A stretch of DNA of 64,000 bases, taken from Pycnopodia helianthoides. Taxonomy: Eukaryota; Echinodermata; Asteroidea; Forcipulatida; Asteriidae. How positions within the stretch are numbered: the stretch's first letter is position 1; each line of letters opens with the position of its first letter. A program made the position numbers and the translations under genes. The stretch lies in NCBI GenBank assembly GCA_032158295.1, contig CM063255.1, positions 9,824,094-9,888,093 on the forward strand, written 5' to 3'. Below are positions 1 to 11,940 of the stretch, piece after piece. The notes beneath the pieces are model-generated. The model did no database searches. It was not told the DNA's origin and saw only the letters and a program-made list of their open reading frames with translations.

Positions 1-1195
1 TAATTGTGAAAAAAACTAAAACAAATAATAACATTAATAACAACAAATAAAAAATAAATACAAAAACACAAACTTCGCGTGAAAAGGTCCTGATATGCCA
101 TGGTTATTATAAAATAAATAAATAAGACAACTATAATTTAGTATACAAATTTAATGAACTTTTGTAGACCGTATAATTACCGTACCTGGTTATAAAACAA
201 TCACTGCAATTCAAATAATATGCACAATAGGAACTCTTACGCAAGTCATTCACGAAGCTTTTTGTCATTAAAGTGGCGCCATCAATTTTGCACAATTTTA
301 ACGGTTTGATAATCACGTTTGTTAATTGAAAATAAAAATAAATTATCGTGATCTTCCCAAACCAATTATATATTTTTCTGTTCGGTACTTGGGTCGTTTT
401 CATGGTGTCTTTATTGAAACGCCGTCACTATCGGTACCTTTTTGCACACTTTGGAAACATACAAAGGTTTGCGGTGTAATTCAATCAAGTCAAAACAAAC
501 ATATATAACCCGTTTTATTTATCCGCGATGGAAGACAAATGTATTTTGCTTGCGGACGAAAAATCACAACCAGTATAGAACCAACTCAATTGATTAGGGG
601 TAAACCGTGTCGATTGAATTTCAACGTGAGCAATAATTTGACAGAAAATGCATTTACAGATCAAGTTCTCTTGTTACCGAATAATATGTATGGCATCTGG
701 AATAATCCAATAAAAACTTAGTACGATGACAAATTGTGAACGCATTCTTTTTGGAACCGTTCGATTAATTTAATTATGTGTGTATGTAGACATATAGACA
801 ATAAAACTAACCTTTGAAAAGTTCATTTCAAAAGGTGGTAACGTTTTTGAGTTAGCGCCGGAAATCTGGAGCGGTTATGTCCACGCAGGAAGAATAATCC
901 GTAATTGGAATACACAATCTGATGAATGTTCCATGCAGCCACGTTTCTCAGATTGAAACGTTTTTGAGTTCCTCTTCCTAAAACCAATTTTTTTTTAAGG
1001 GAATTATTTCTCAACATGCAGTTTCTGTTTGTATTTCTCTTAAACAAGCCCCCTCTCACCGTTCTTGAAATTATCACATTGGAATTTTGTAAAATGTAGA
1101 TGTGTAGAAATCACACGAAATTGAATGGCTGATAATGAAACCAATTATATATTAGGAAATTGGCGGGAAAAAAAAACAAACATTCAAAGCAAAAC
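1..1195. other. Unassigned AT-rich sequence
   Basis: Low-complexity A-rich start, then unique-looking AT-rich DNA. Short open frames on both strands have no recognisable similarity. No gene or complete mobile element seen. Confidence 0.6.
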
Positions 1196-1198
1196 TAA

Positions 1199-1447
1199 GG
1201 CCTGCGCTAAACGTCGCACTTTTGCCGAGCCGAACTCAAATGTTTTCAGTTCGATTCGACACGGCAAGAGCGCGACGTTTGTCACCGTGTCGTGCCGCTA
1301 CCGTGTAGCACGGCAGGGCTTGCTACACGGCAGTGCCGAACTTAAATAAAAGGTTTGCGCTAAACGTCGCTCTTTTGTCGAATTTAATTCCTAATTTTAC
1401 AACTGTTTGAGTTCGACACGACAAACGTGGGACGTTTAGCGCAGGCC
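1199..1447 (+). mobile_element. PIF/Harbinger-like MITE, copy 1
   Basis: 249-bp non-autonomous element. Terminal inverted repeats begin GGCCTGCGCTAAACGTCGC and the element is flanked by TAA on both sides (1196-1198, 1448-1450), the TWA target duplication of PIF/Harbinger transposons. Interior is GC-richer than the surroundings, with several internal repeats of ACACGGCA and CGACACGG. No coding capacity. Confidence 0.75.
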
Positions 1448-1654
1448 TAAAACACCCATGAAAACACGCCCATCACGTACATTGTGCCAGTTCTGTTTAC
1501 CCCGTATTTATCCTCCCACCCCTTTCTTTGTACCAGCACATCGAACAGTTTTAGGGTGACAACAAAACTGGAGCAGTAACAACTTCTACAGCAGTTACTG
1601 TATGATGAACACCCGGTGCATTTCATTTATATACACCATTCATGTCACATCTTA

Positions 1655-1900
1655 GGCCTGCGCTAAACGTCGCACGTTTGTCGTGTCGAACTCAAACAGT
1701 TGTAAAATTAGGAATTAAATTCGACACAAGAGCGACGTTTAGCGCAAACCTTTTATTTAAGTTCGGCACTGCCGTGTAGCACGGCAAGCCGTACACGGTA
1801 GCGGCACGACACGGTGACAAACGTCGCGCTCTTGCCGTGTCGAATCGAACTGAAAACATTTGAGTTCGGCTCGGCAAAAGTGCGACGTTTAGCGCAAGCC
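1655..1900 (-). mobile_element. PIF/Harbinger-like MITE, copy 2 (inverted)
   Basis: 246-bp copy of the element at 1199-1447 in opposite orientation and nearly identical in the interior. It is flanked by TTA on both sides (1652-1654, 1901-1903). Having its own target duplication shows it inserted independently rather than arising by inverted duplication of the locus. Confidence 0.75.
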
Positions 1901-1903
1901 TTA

Positions 1904-3270
1904 TTTCATTCAACAAAACACTGTCCATGCAAAAGTGTATTAGATTCCTTGCGGTCAAGTTGAAATCGAAAAGAAGAAGAAGAAGAAGAAGAGGGGACAA
2001 AACCAACACGCGTAAAATGAAAGCACTTCACGTTCAACTTGTCACCCGTACCGTAATAGTTTTCTTATCTTGTATGCATAACTGTGTTTATATTACAAAC
2101 TACTTTGCCGTACCCGGTATATGATGGAAGTCGGGAAAGGCTCACCTGAATTGATATATTTTGTGCTTGAATTAACTTGATCGTACAGCGTTTTACCAAC
2201 ATTTTGCATAATGTGGTTTATGCAAACCAGCTCTCTGGATGATTTGCATTGTAAATGACCTTGCGATCAGATGTTATACGTAGTTCGTTTGTTTTCTGTT
2301 TTCGGCTTTCTTCTTTCGTCCCCCATACCCTTAATTGCGAAGATTGTTATCCCAGTGTTTCGTCTTTAAATGAAATACAGACAGACAAATAAGATACTTG
2401 CATACTAGCTGCATTTATGGCAACTATTTTCTTATAAACAAAAACAGTTCTGACTGATCACGTGACGAGGACGTACACAAGGTAACGAATCAATTGTGGG
2501 CTTTATGTCTTTCCTCGTTGGCCCATATAACAATCGAATGAACAGGATGAAGAAAAACTGACACATTTAAGAAAAAAAGGAAGGCAGAGAGAGAGAGAAA
2601 GAGTGAAAATGAGGAAAAAAAAGAAGAAGAAGGGGAAAAAAGAGAGAGAAATTCGCCCATGGCACATAAAGTTAAAGGGGCACCGTCGTCGTGATCGCAG
2701 CGAGTCTGTGGCCAGACATTAAATTCTGAACTGCTAACCCAGTTACTGCACACCCATGCGCGATAATAAAGACGGTGCCCTTTAAAACTTTTGTTGGTGA
2801 TGATGTGACAGTCAACGTGTGCGTGTGTAGTAAGTTGGTGAGAGTTCATGTTTCCATATCAAGCCACAAGCAGATTGTGGTAATGACGCCAGTGCCCCTT
2901 TAAAGTCAGGCCCTTTTAAAACCAAGGCTTTTACAGCTTTTACAGGATTTTGTCTACTTTTGTTAATTTTGTCAATTTCATCCTCGAAGGATATAAATAG
3001 CATGCTACTGTCTGTGTGGTACATCATCTCTTGTAATGCATTTGTAGCCTTTGTTCCATGAATGTCATACTATCGAATTGTGTTGGGTAATACAATGGGA
3101 TAAGCAATATCCTGCACATCCTTGACGTGGAGGAAATTCCAAACCAGGACTGCATTTTGTTAATGTAAAGCCAAACTTGTTTTCTCTCCAAATCGATTGT
3201 ATCTCAGTTACCAAACCGAATGTAAGACGGAAACATTAGTCTGGCTCGGTTAAGATTCACGGCATGTTGT
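1904..3270. other. Intergenic, purine-rich microsatellite
   Basis: Non-coding appearance. A GAA-rich run lies at 1970-1993 and a purine-only GA/GGAA tract at about 2570-2650. Open frames across it are low-complexity translations. Confidence 0.5.
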
Positions 3271-3274
3271 TGCT

Positions 3275-3480
3275 GAGCAGTCCCGTGCATCGGACCGAAG
3301 CTCTGGTGTTGTCGGTGTGTAGGTTCAACTCCCGGTCATGACATTTGCGTCTCTGAGCAAGACACTTCACTATAATTGCTTTGTCCTAGCAGATGGTATG
3401 CTAAGCCGTGGGTCATGTGGTGTAATGCGTGAAGGGTTTACCCTGGTGTTAGTTCTGGCTTAAATGGCTGTAGATTGTGC
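3275..3480 (+). repeat. tRNA-Leu-type SINE, 5' part
   Basis: Degenerate copy of the family seen complete at 39351-39712: B-box-like GGTTCAACTCCCGGTCATGAC, then the body (GAGCAAGACACTTCACTATA, GCCGTGGGTCATG). The matching 3' tail (GAGCGCTGACGAAGCGCTACA) appears at about 4020-4060, so the SINE looks interrupted by the DNA between. Confidence 0.6.
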
Positions 3481-3516
3481 CACATCGCCACGTAAATAAC
3501 GGCGCAGAAGGCAGTA

Positions 3517-3770
3517 AAGTTAGTTTGATATTGGAGATTGGATATCCACATAGGGGATGTTAGTGGGAGAAGCAGGCTCATAAGCTTGACCCCTGTCGTG
3601 AACCATGCGTGAACTACGGTAAGCCACTGGCGCATCCGCTTACCTGGATGAAAGTCGACATTCACTGTACAAACCTATGTGGATGTCCAATCTCCAATAT
3701 CGAAAAACCAACATCGATACTCGCTGTACAAACCAATGTGAATGTCCAATCTCCAATATCAAACTAACTT
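3517..3770. mobile_element. Short TIR element inside or next to the SINE
   Basis: About 254 bp bounded by ~37-base imperfect inverted repeats (AAGTTAGTTTGATATTGGAG at the left, its complement at the right end). A third copy of the subterminal motif CCAATCTCCAATATC is at 3688-3702. No coding capacity; superfamily unclear. Confidence 0.5.
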
Positions 3771-4019
3771 AACTGTCTTGGCAGATAGGAGAGATATTTA
3801 TGGAAATTGGGCCTTTGATGATACAAGCATAGCATTGTGGCAAACAGTGAGAGTATGTCACGAGAAAGATATTCGATTAAAGGGCATTTGCAGAGTTGAC
3901 CTTAGAAATATACAGATATTTCAATCACCTTTCGTCCCATGTCCTGATGTGCTAAAACCCCTAAAAGGTGCTACTTAAGTACTTCAAACATAGCTCTCCA
4001 AGCCTGCCGTAAAAGAAAT

Positions 4020-4065
4020 ATACGAGCGCTGACGAAGCGCTACACAAGAACCGCGTGCTAGTATA
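4020..4065 (+). repeat. SINE 3' tail
   Basis: GAGCGCTGACGAAGCGCTAC followed by ACAAGAACCG, equivalent to the GCGCTTTGAGA...AAAGCGCTATATAAGAAC tail of the full SINE at 39351. Confidence 0.5.
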
Positions 4066-4229
4066 AAGAAAGTTAATTAACAAAAAATATACTTTGCATA
4101 TACACTCCTCACATCAAACAAGTTCATTGTTCGATGGCCGTTTATATTAAACGAGAATAATGAACGCTTGGTATTATACAACGACCTCCTGATAAGCTGG
4201 GCCTATGAGCAGACTAGTTTTATGATATG

Positions 4230-5215
4230 AGCGTGGAAGGCTTTGGAATCGATAATGGCCCGGAATTGGTTCTAGCTCTTAGGATCAAGACCTGTGAATG
4301 TTTCAACACGGGATCTAAGGATCTAATTACTGGGCAATACATACCTGTAAATAGTTCTAACCCATATACGGATTCAAACTTGGAAAACATTGAATCTGAA
4401 AAAATTATACCCTTACGATTCAGAACTGGATCATTACTGCCATGGTAATGGTTCAAGCCCTTAAGATCCAATCCAAACCTGGGCCAACACTTATAACCAT
4501 AATTGGTTCTAGTCTCTGTGATCCAGATTTTGGCCAATATAACCCGGAAATGGTTGAAGCCCTTACGATCTAGACCTGGGCCATTACTGTCATGGTAATG
4601 GTTCCAACCCTAAAGATCCAATTCAAACATGGACTAACACAGCCATACCTGCAGGTTCTAGTCCCTGTGATCCAGATCTGGACCTATATGACCTTGAACT
4701 GGTTCAAGCACTTACGATTCAGACCTGGGTCATTACTGTCATGGTAATGGTTCCAGCCCTTAAGATCCAATCCAAACATGGGCCAACACTTATAACCATA
4801 ATTGGTTCTAGTCCCTGTGATCCAGATTTTGGCCAATATAACCCGGAAATGGTTGAAGCCCTTACAAGTCAGACCTGGGTCTTAACTGCCATGTTAATGG
4901 TTCCAGACCCTTAAGATCCCATCCAAACCTGGGCCAACACTAAGCCATGATTGGTTCTAGTCCCTGTGATCCAGATCTGGACCAATATGACCCGGAAATG
5001 GTTGAAGCCCTTACAAGTCAGACCTGGGTCTTAACTGCCATGTTAATGGTTCCAGCCCTTAAGATCCCAGCCAAACCTGGCCAACACTAAGCCATATTTG
5101 GTTCTAGTCCCTGTGATCCAGATCTGGACCAATATGACCTTGAACCGGTTCAAGCCCTTACAAGTCAGACCTAGGTCATTACTGATCCGGAAATAGTTCT
5201 CGCCTTTTTGACCCG
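4230..5215. repeat. 150-bp satellite built from three ~50-bp subunits
   Basis: GGTTCTAGTCCCTGTGATCC recurs at 4504, 4653, 4804, 4953 and 5100, spacings 149, 151, 149 and 147. Inside each unit, GGTTGAAGCCCTTACAAGTC and GGTTCCAGCCCTTAAGATCC follow at ~50-base steps, so each unit is three diverged copies of a ~50-bp monomer (GGTTCnAGyCCyTnnGATCCag). The 105- and 64-codon frames on the minus strand here are products of the repeat, not genes. Confidence 0.85.
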
Positions 5216-5710
5216 TATATTGGATAAATAACTGCAATTATGTGGAGGGATTGTACAATACAATATCTAGAAGAGTTTTTCTCAACAGAAAACACAGAAA
5301 ATGTTTCACGCTTTGTGTTTTATAATCAATCTTTGCAACGCACTTCCAAACGGCATTTATCAACTTAAACCACTTTTTGATTACCCTATCCAGATGCTGT
5401 TCACTTATTACATCCTGTTCCTTCAATCTTCAGTGACTTTCAATTAAATTTAGAATGATTTAAGAACTAATGATCCCAACATACCACTCAATACGTCACC
5501 ATAATTAGAACTCGTAACCTCATTATCAACACCATCTGATTGAAGCGGCGAGATCTCACTTGTCATGGGGATGGATCATTCTAGATTGCAGCCTTTAATA
5601 CCAGTTGGGAGCAATCCTCTATTGAACGTTCTCTCTAATTTCATCCCCTGACTCTTAAAAAAAAATCCCGCAACCTTGTTTATTTTGCATACAAAGGCGC
5701 AGCAGATTAA

Positions 5711-6204
5711 AGGAACATTACAGAATTGGTAAATGTAAAATATACTTTTGATCACAGATTTACATAAAACTTACACGGTCTAATGATGATGATAGTAGAA
5801 AACATCCCTTGAAATATTTCTGTCTGAAATGCCATATTTGATGAGAAATGAATAAACTAATTTTCCAATTGGAGTTTATCGCTCAGTGAGCGTTTTATTC
5901 GTTTTTTGAACCTATTATGATTTCATGCAAATGTGTAATCGGTTTTTCACTATTTTCTCGAGCATTGAATAAACTAATTTTCCAATTGGAGTTTATCGCT
6001 CAGTGAGCGTTTTATTCGTTTTTTGAACCTATTATGATTTCATGCAAATGTGTAATCGGTTTTTCACTATTTTCTCGTGACCCAGATGGCCGATCGATCT
6101 CAAACTTCTACATGTTTGTCAGTTTATGTATATGGTGGATTACATAAAGTGCTTACACTGCCAGCAACCGTTTTGTTTGCAAAAACCAATTCTGTAATGT
6201 TCCT
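5711..6204. mobile_element. TTAA-flanked MITE, family 1, with internal duplication
   Basis: Flanked by TTAA; termini AGGAACATTACAGAATTGG and its complement. A 117-bp internal segment (from 5843, containing GCTCAGTGAGC) is repeated in tandem from 5960, making this copy longer than the ~385-bp relatives at 28271, 31765 and 59099. No coding capacity; TTAA targets suggest a piggyBac- or Sola-type transposase. Confidence 0.75.
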
Positions 6205-6928
6205 TTAAACAGTTTGCTTCTTCCGTAATTCGGTGTTATTGGTTGTCACACCTTCCAGCGCCCAATTTTAAGTTAGCTTTACAAGTCGTCGTGTTTTTAC
6301 GAAGTTACAAATGTGAAAAAAAATACAAGTGTGCAAATCGTGTTTGTACGTTTGTTTTTTCTAATTGTAATTCATATATCTTATAAGTTTTAGGAACAAA
6401 TACCTGATAGTTTCCTACATACAGTGAATAGAATAACCGACGTATCATTTGTTCCCACATTTTGTTTTTACAAAGCGACAAATCAAAAATCCAATAAAAT
6501 GCAAAGCGCAGGCAAGGTGCCAAAAATATAGGCGTGGTTTCACTTGTGGGTTTTTAGGCAGTGACGGAACCGTTCATTTATCGTTTTACGAACCGTTCAT
6601 GTATATCGTTTTAGGAAAAGACAAACCTAAACACACATTGGTTTGTACACAGCGCTCTGTGGGCAGGTCTGCTTATTTTTTATTTATTTTTTATGTCATA
6701 ACTGATCAAAAGAGTCGCAAATATTGAAAAAACTTTCAATTCTGTATGACTTCTAAAGATCAGCTTTGTTCTACTTCTTCCTTTTAGTTCTGTGCGTGAA
6801 TGGTAAGCTTGGTAATTAGCTGTTCCGACCTACTCGAACAGCTATTGTTTTCGTCAAGATTTGTATCTGTTTTTCTTATTGATATCCCAGCTGTTCCGAC
6901 GTAGTAGCCACAGTTAGAGTCAAGTTAA

Positions 6929-7231
6929 AAGTACACGTTGCCTAGGATCGCGCGAGTTGGTCTATAAAAGGCGTTTGTAAGCGTTTGTTGTAAAATGAAC
7001 TTTGCGAACTAACACGGTCGGCCATTTTGTGGAGTCAAACATTTGACTCCATAAAATGGCCGACTGTGTTAGTTCACGATGTAAAAGGAAAACCACGCAA
7101 TTTTGAGGCATATTTGTATGGAGCATTGTATTCTACTTTTAAAACATCTTTCTAGCCATATGCATTTTACAACAAACGGTTTACAACGCTTTTTTTAGAC
7201 CAACTCGGCCGATTCAAGGCAACGTGTACCT
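6929..7231. mobile_element. TTAA-flanked MITE with central hairpin
   Basis: TTAA at 6925 and 7232; ends AAGTACACGTTGCC / GGCAACGTGTACCT. The middle (7010-7074) is a palindrome around TTTGACTCCA with CACGGTCGGCCATTTTGTGG in the left arm. Non-coding. Confidence 0.65.
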
Positions 7232-7550
7232 TTAAGGTTCTGCGTAATGTTTAGGGTCGTGGTTTACTGCCTCAATCATAGTAAAATAATCATGATGCCC
7301 AAATTGTTCCCTAGTAATAACCAATTCTGAGTGACTTTATAAAGCTCTTCGACGGTTAAACTTATTGGTTTCTTGCAAAACGCTTTCACCGAAAAACTAC
7401 AAATGTTACTGTATTCAGTTTCCCTTTGGATCCCATTCTACGAAGTATTGGTTATCCAAATATCCTCAGCTATCGCTAGACCCGACTTCGTAATTCGTTA
7501 AAATTCGTCAGTGGTATTCCGAAAATGAGGACGACCTTCTTTTTTTTGAC

Positions 7551-7983
7551 AAGAGATTAACTAACCTAAAATTTATTTGGCACATTGGTGCATTCATCAC
7601 ACTTTTACCCTTTGATCGTTTACAAAAGCATTTGTTAAAGATCTCAATATTGAATGCTTGCTTGATTCACGATGTTTACTGGTTTCACATGCACCAAAAG
7701 TCCCTGGGGATTTGCCACACTTGCTTTCAAAGGTTTTTTTTTTAAAGAAAAAAAGCAATAAATCCTTTATTGGGGCAAGAGATTAACAAACCTAAAACTT
7801 ATTTTTGGCACATTGGTGCATTTATCACACTTTTACCCTTTGATCGTTTACAAAAGCATTTGTTAAAGATCTCAATACTAAATGCTTGCTTGATTCACGA
7901 TGTTTACTGGTTGCACACGCACCAAAAGTCCCTGGGGATTGCCACTTGCTTTCAAAGGTTTTTTTTTTTTTTTTTTTTTTTTT
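7551..7983. repeat. Direct duplication (~229-bp period) ending in poly-T
   Basis: 7551-7741 and 7780-7970 are near-identical (for example TTTGATCGTTTACAAAAGCA in both), each ending CAAAGGTTTTTTTTT. The second ends in a long T run to 7983. The minus-strand 157-codon frame here includes poly-Lys from this T run and is not a gene. Confidence 0.7.
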
Positions 7984-10440
7984 AAACATGCAATCAATTA
8001 TTGTACGAAGAATCGCACTATGCTGCAGTACTTCTGGGTTATTAAAAGCATTTTTGTAAAGATTCATACATTTAACTGTCAATTGCTTTCTATTGGAACT
8101 CATTTTACGATTTGACAACTGTATGGGACAGGAGATGTTCCATCGAAAATAACTGACACGGTACTTTTCACCCAGACTTGACCCCATCAGATTTGATCTG
8201 CTATCGTTTGTCCGGCCCCAAAACTTTGCCCGAGACCGAAATAAAGCCGAGCCGACAATGTAGCCCGGACCGAATTGCACCCAAACCCAGTGGCACATGA
8301 TTCAGTTAGAATGAAGGGAAAAGTTAGGGTCAGACTCAAGGTCGGGTTTAAAATAAGCTTTAGAGTCAGTATTAGAATGGAGATCAGGTTTTGGTTTTTA
8401 CGCACACTTAAAGTCAAAACATGGGCCTGTCGATGGTGAAGGGCCTTCCATCTTCAAGTCAGGCTCACTTTAAAGGTCTTGAGTGTTTTAATCAAAGTAA
8501 AACAAATCGGAACAGCTTTGTGTTTGTGGACAAACACCTAATGTCTAGTTGAAATTGTTACACATGTGATAATTTTCATTTCACAACAGAGTAATACGAT
8601 GTCCCTTTTCAATCGCTCGATGATGTTCTTTCTCCAGAATGGTTTAACTTCGCAAATTTACGTAAGGAACACAAGGGGATAGGTTGTTTACGAAACATTT
8701 TTTTAAAATAAAATCCCTCCCTTGGTTTTAACCCTCTAGTCCCTGCACTGACCGAGTTTGAGAAGATGTTGAGTTTTCAAGACTGTCGCAGAAATTACTA
8801 GAATCGTGGTTCAAATTCTAAAATATACCCAAGGCTTCTTAGGCATAATATTTGTGACCCGCTCTGTGAAAATGAGTCTGATGTCGCCCAATGCATTATT
8901 GTTTAATGGACGTTTCAATGTGGAAAGTATAAATAAAACATTTAAACAAATCTTTTTTTGTTTACTTGTATAAGATCTATATTTGCATGGTAAACTATGA
9001 AAACAACAATTTTGTGATCATACTTCAGTCTAGTTTGTGTCCTTTTGCTTATATGTAGAGTGAAATTGTAATTTTAAACATCAATTTACTTGTAATTCGT
9101 TTTCAACAAAAAATGATATATTGGCTAATTTCAAACGGGAGTAACTCAGCAATACACCCCAGAGCTTAGACATATACCAAATTACTGCCGTTGGTATGTT
9201 CTTTCCAGCCATGTATATAATCCAATTCTTTAAATTGTCAACATCAGACTCATTTTCATGTTTTGAAGTTGAACGTGACTCCCTTGGAACATTAAGTGCC
9301 TATCGTTAACGGTTACCGGTAAATGTTATGGCGGTTATTTTTAAGATTACAATACACAACATATTTTTGTGAATTATTTTACTTGGCATCAAATGCTCAT
9401 ACTGTTTAAACATTCTACGCCATTCATTTTTAACGACATCATCATGATGAACGAAAATTACATTGTTTGGTTACAAATGAGTGTGGTGTTGGTAAGAGCT
9501 ACAATTATGTTTTATTATTATTGGTAATTAAAATATGTTTATAATAGCCTAACATGCTGAATTCAGATGAACAAGCAGTAAAAACGTACATTAAGAAAAA
9601 TCACACAAGGGTTAATAAAAGGGAGTTTAATAATGGCATCATCATAAGCGTTAACATTTTACAAGGCAACTGTGAGGGGAAAAATTAAAAATGATTGCTA
9701 TTGACTCGAAAAAGGCGCACCACTTGCTATTTGGTTTCATTCTGATGTTACTTTGTTTCTATAAAAAAAAAAAGCAAGCTGGTGATCAATGTCTCCTACC
9801 GCGTGTTACTGTGTATCGTTTGTGGGCGGCCGTACGGTCAAGTGGCTAAAAGGTTAAAGACTATAATGACACAAGTGGGATGAAACAAACGAGCGCCTTT
9901 TAACGAGAGCGCAATTTACCAATTTAATTTTGTAACTGTTTAACTTGATGAAGTTTGTAGTATTGATTTTGTAACCATCTCAAAAATGGAGGGATAAACG
10001 AAACATTGCTCTCAAATATATTATGTTGAAAAGACCGTGTAATCTGTAACATGACATGGTTTAATACAAAATATTGCAGGCAGGATTGGTACACATTTTA
10101 ATGGAAGAACAAAATAATACAATCAATTTGTACGATTTGTGTTACAATTTTTGATATAAACAGAGGTGGACAATTCTCAGGGCTTGTAGAGTTGTTATTT
10201 TTATACAACGCTTACATTTATGTGGTAAAAGTATTATAAAATTGTGACTTTTCCTTTGTAAGCATTGTAGTATTTCGCCTGCCAGAAAATTTCCTCGAAT
10301 CTACATGGTCACTTTTTTTGTCTTCTTTTTTTTTAAACAAGGTAACATGGTCTAAAGGAAAGAAGAAAAGTCATGTATTGATCTTTGTTTCCAACGTGAA
10401 TTGTAAATCAATAGCTTATGTGACGGTTTTTTTCTTATTC
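7984..10440. other. Intergenic, no gene seen
   Basis: AT-rich sequence without recognisable genes. About 8720-8860 resembles 55950-56085 (ATCGTGG(T/C)TCAAATTT; AAAATA(T/C)(A/C)C), so it is a diverged repeat. No other structure recognised. Confidence 0.45.
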
Positions 10441-10444
10441 TCGT

Positions 10445-10659
10445 ACACCCTAAAAACTCCCAGGTCAGAATTTGACCCATTTCTGGATCGGGCTGACCCG
10501 GACAATGGTTAAAAATTGGGATGTTGACTCTGATTCTTCGTCTGTACAACATAGTTATGAGTCGGTTCGACACATAATCCGGGTCATACTGACCCACAAA
10601 TGGGTTGGGCCCCCCTGCAACCTGGAATCCGGGTCAATTGTGACCTGGGAGCTTTTAAA
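10445..10659. mobile_element. GACCCGG-motif MITE
   Basis: Ends ACACCCTAAAAACTCCCAGG ... ACCTGGGAGCTTTTAAA form terminal inverted repeats. The interior is made of reiterated TGACCCGG/GGGTCA half-sites (GGCTGACCCGGACAATGG, ATCCGGGTCATACTGACCCA). Same family as 38364, 40058, 40836, 44057, 60740 and 63961. Confidence 0.7.
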
Positions 10660-10751
10660 CGATTTTCAGTAGCGGTCCCAAGTTCAACCTGTGATTTTTT
10701 CGTCATTCTAGTTATCTCGTTTACATGAAAAATGCTAACAGCCGTTAATTT

Positions 10752-11891
10752 CATTAGGGATTCAATGTACCTTTATATTAATCTCTAAGGGGCGGGGAAC
10801 CATTATTCATTGTTAACGGTAGTATCGCCGATGGAACCAATTATCAGAACGACCGCTTCCAAATAACTCACTTTACACCAAATGTAAGATTAATGATCTT
10901 TCATAATATTTTTTATATGCAGATAATTTCTAGAATTTTCAAAAAGGCCCCTGACAATTTTTGTCTTGATTGTTTTGTTTTTTTTTGTTTTTTTTATAAA
11001 ATACGTGCCGTGTTGTTAGGCGCACCACGGAATCCAGTTATCGGAATGGATCTGAGTCACCAGATAAATGCCAATTATAATTTCAACGTTCATCATCAAG
11101 ATGGCGTCGGATTGCGCCGATGATACGTCTTTGTACTTAACTATGTAATGCTTTCCGTATTTCAAAAGGTGTTACAAAATGTATTCACGACAAGTTAGAA
11201 AAAGGAAGACATATTTAATGCTTTTGCTGATTAAGAATGGGTCTAGCACCTTGGGACCCGTTCCCTGGTCAATTCCGTCCAAGAACTTTTTAATAATGGA
11301 AATAGTCGACCCCATGAAACTCTTTTCGGTCAATCATGTACCAGGACTTTTCGAGGGTATACTTTGCTAAGTGCTTTAAGGTCAATTTCATATCCGTAAT
11401 GATCAAAGGGCACTAAATGTATTAAACAAATAAATTAAAATCCACAACAAGATATTATTAATAGAACATACATTTTCCTTTATGTGACACAATCACGATG
11501 GCGACCAATTTCGATCAATAAACTCCATATGGAGCTTCAAAGATGCAAACAAAAATGCAAACACGACTTTAAAGTTCTGAATCGATGATCTACAAGTTTA
11601 TTCGATCTCTACTTACAAAGACGCATCATCGCTTTAATCCGAACATTGAACATTATAATTGGCATTGATCTGGTGACGCGGATCCCATTCCGACAATTGG
11701 ATTCTGCGGTGCGCACTTGAAAACAAACAAAACAATCAAGACAATAATGTCAGGGACTTTTTGGAAATTTTGAAATGATCTGTATTGAAAACCATTGAGA
11801 AAAACCAACTATATGATAATTAGTTCCATCGGCGATACAATGGTTCCCCGCCCCTTAGAGATTAATATCAAGGTGCATTGAATCCCTAATG
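10752..11891. mobile_element. Foldback element with long inverted repeats
   Basis: Left arm about 10752-11140, right arm about 11615-11891. They share CATTAGGGATTCAATG, CTCTAAGGGGCGGGGAACCA and, further in, GGAATCCAGTTATCGGAATG-like and CAGATAAATGCCAATTATAA-like blocks in inverted order. The 475-bp middle is non-repetitive and has a 63-codon frame of no recognised similarity. A TA flank is compatible with a TA target duplication. Confidence 0.7.
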
Positions 11892-11940
11892 TCTCATACT
11901 ACAACGTGGCTATACACAGAATAGTACATTACCCAACTCT

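Noticed and set aside
4220..4537. 105-codon minus-strand ORF
   Set aside because: Lies wholly in the 150-bp satellite; the protein is a translation of the repeat.
7825..8298. 157-codon minus-strand ORF
   Set aside because: Crosses a poly-T run (poly-Lys) and a segmental duplication; no protein-like conservation.
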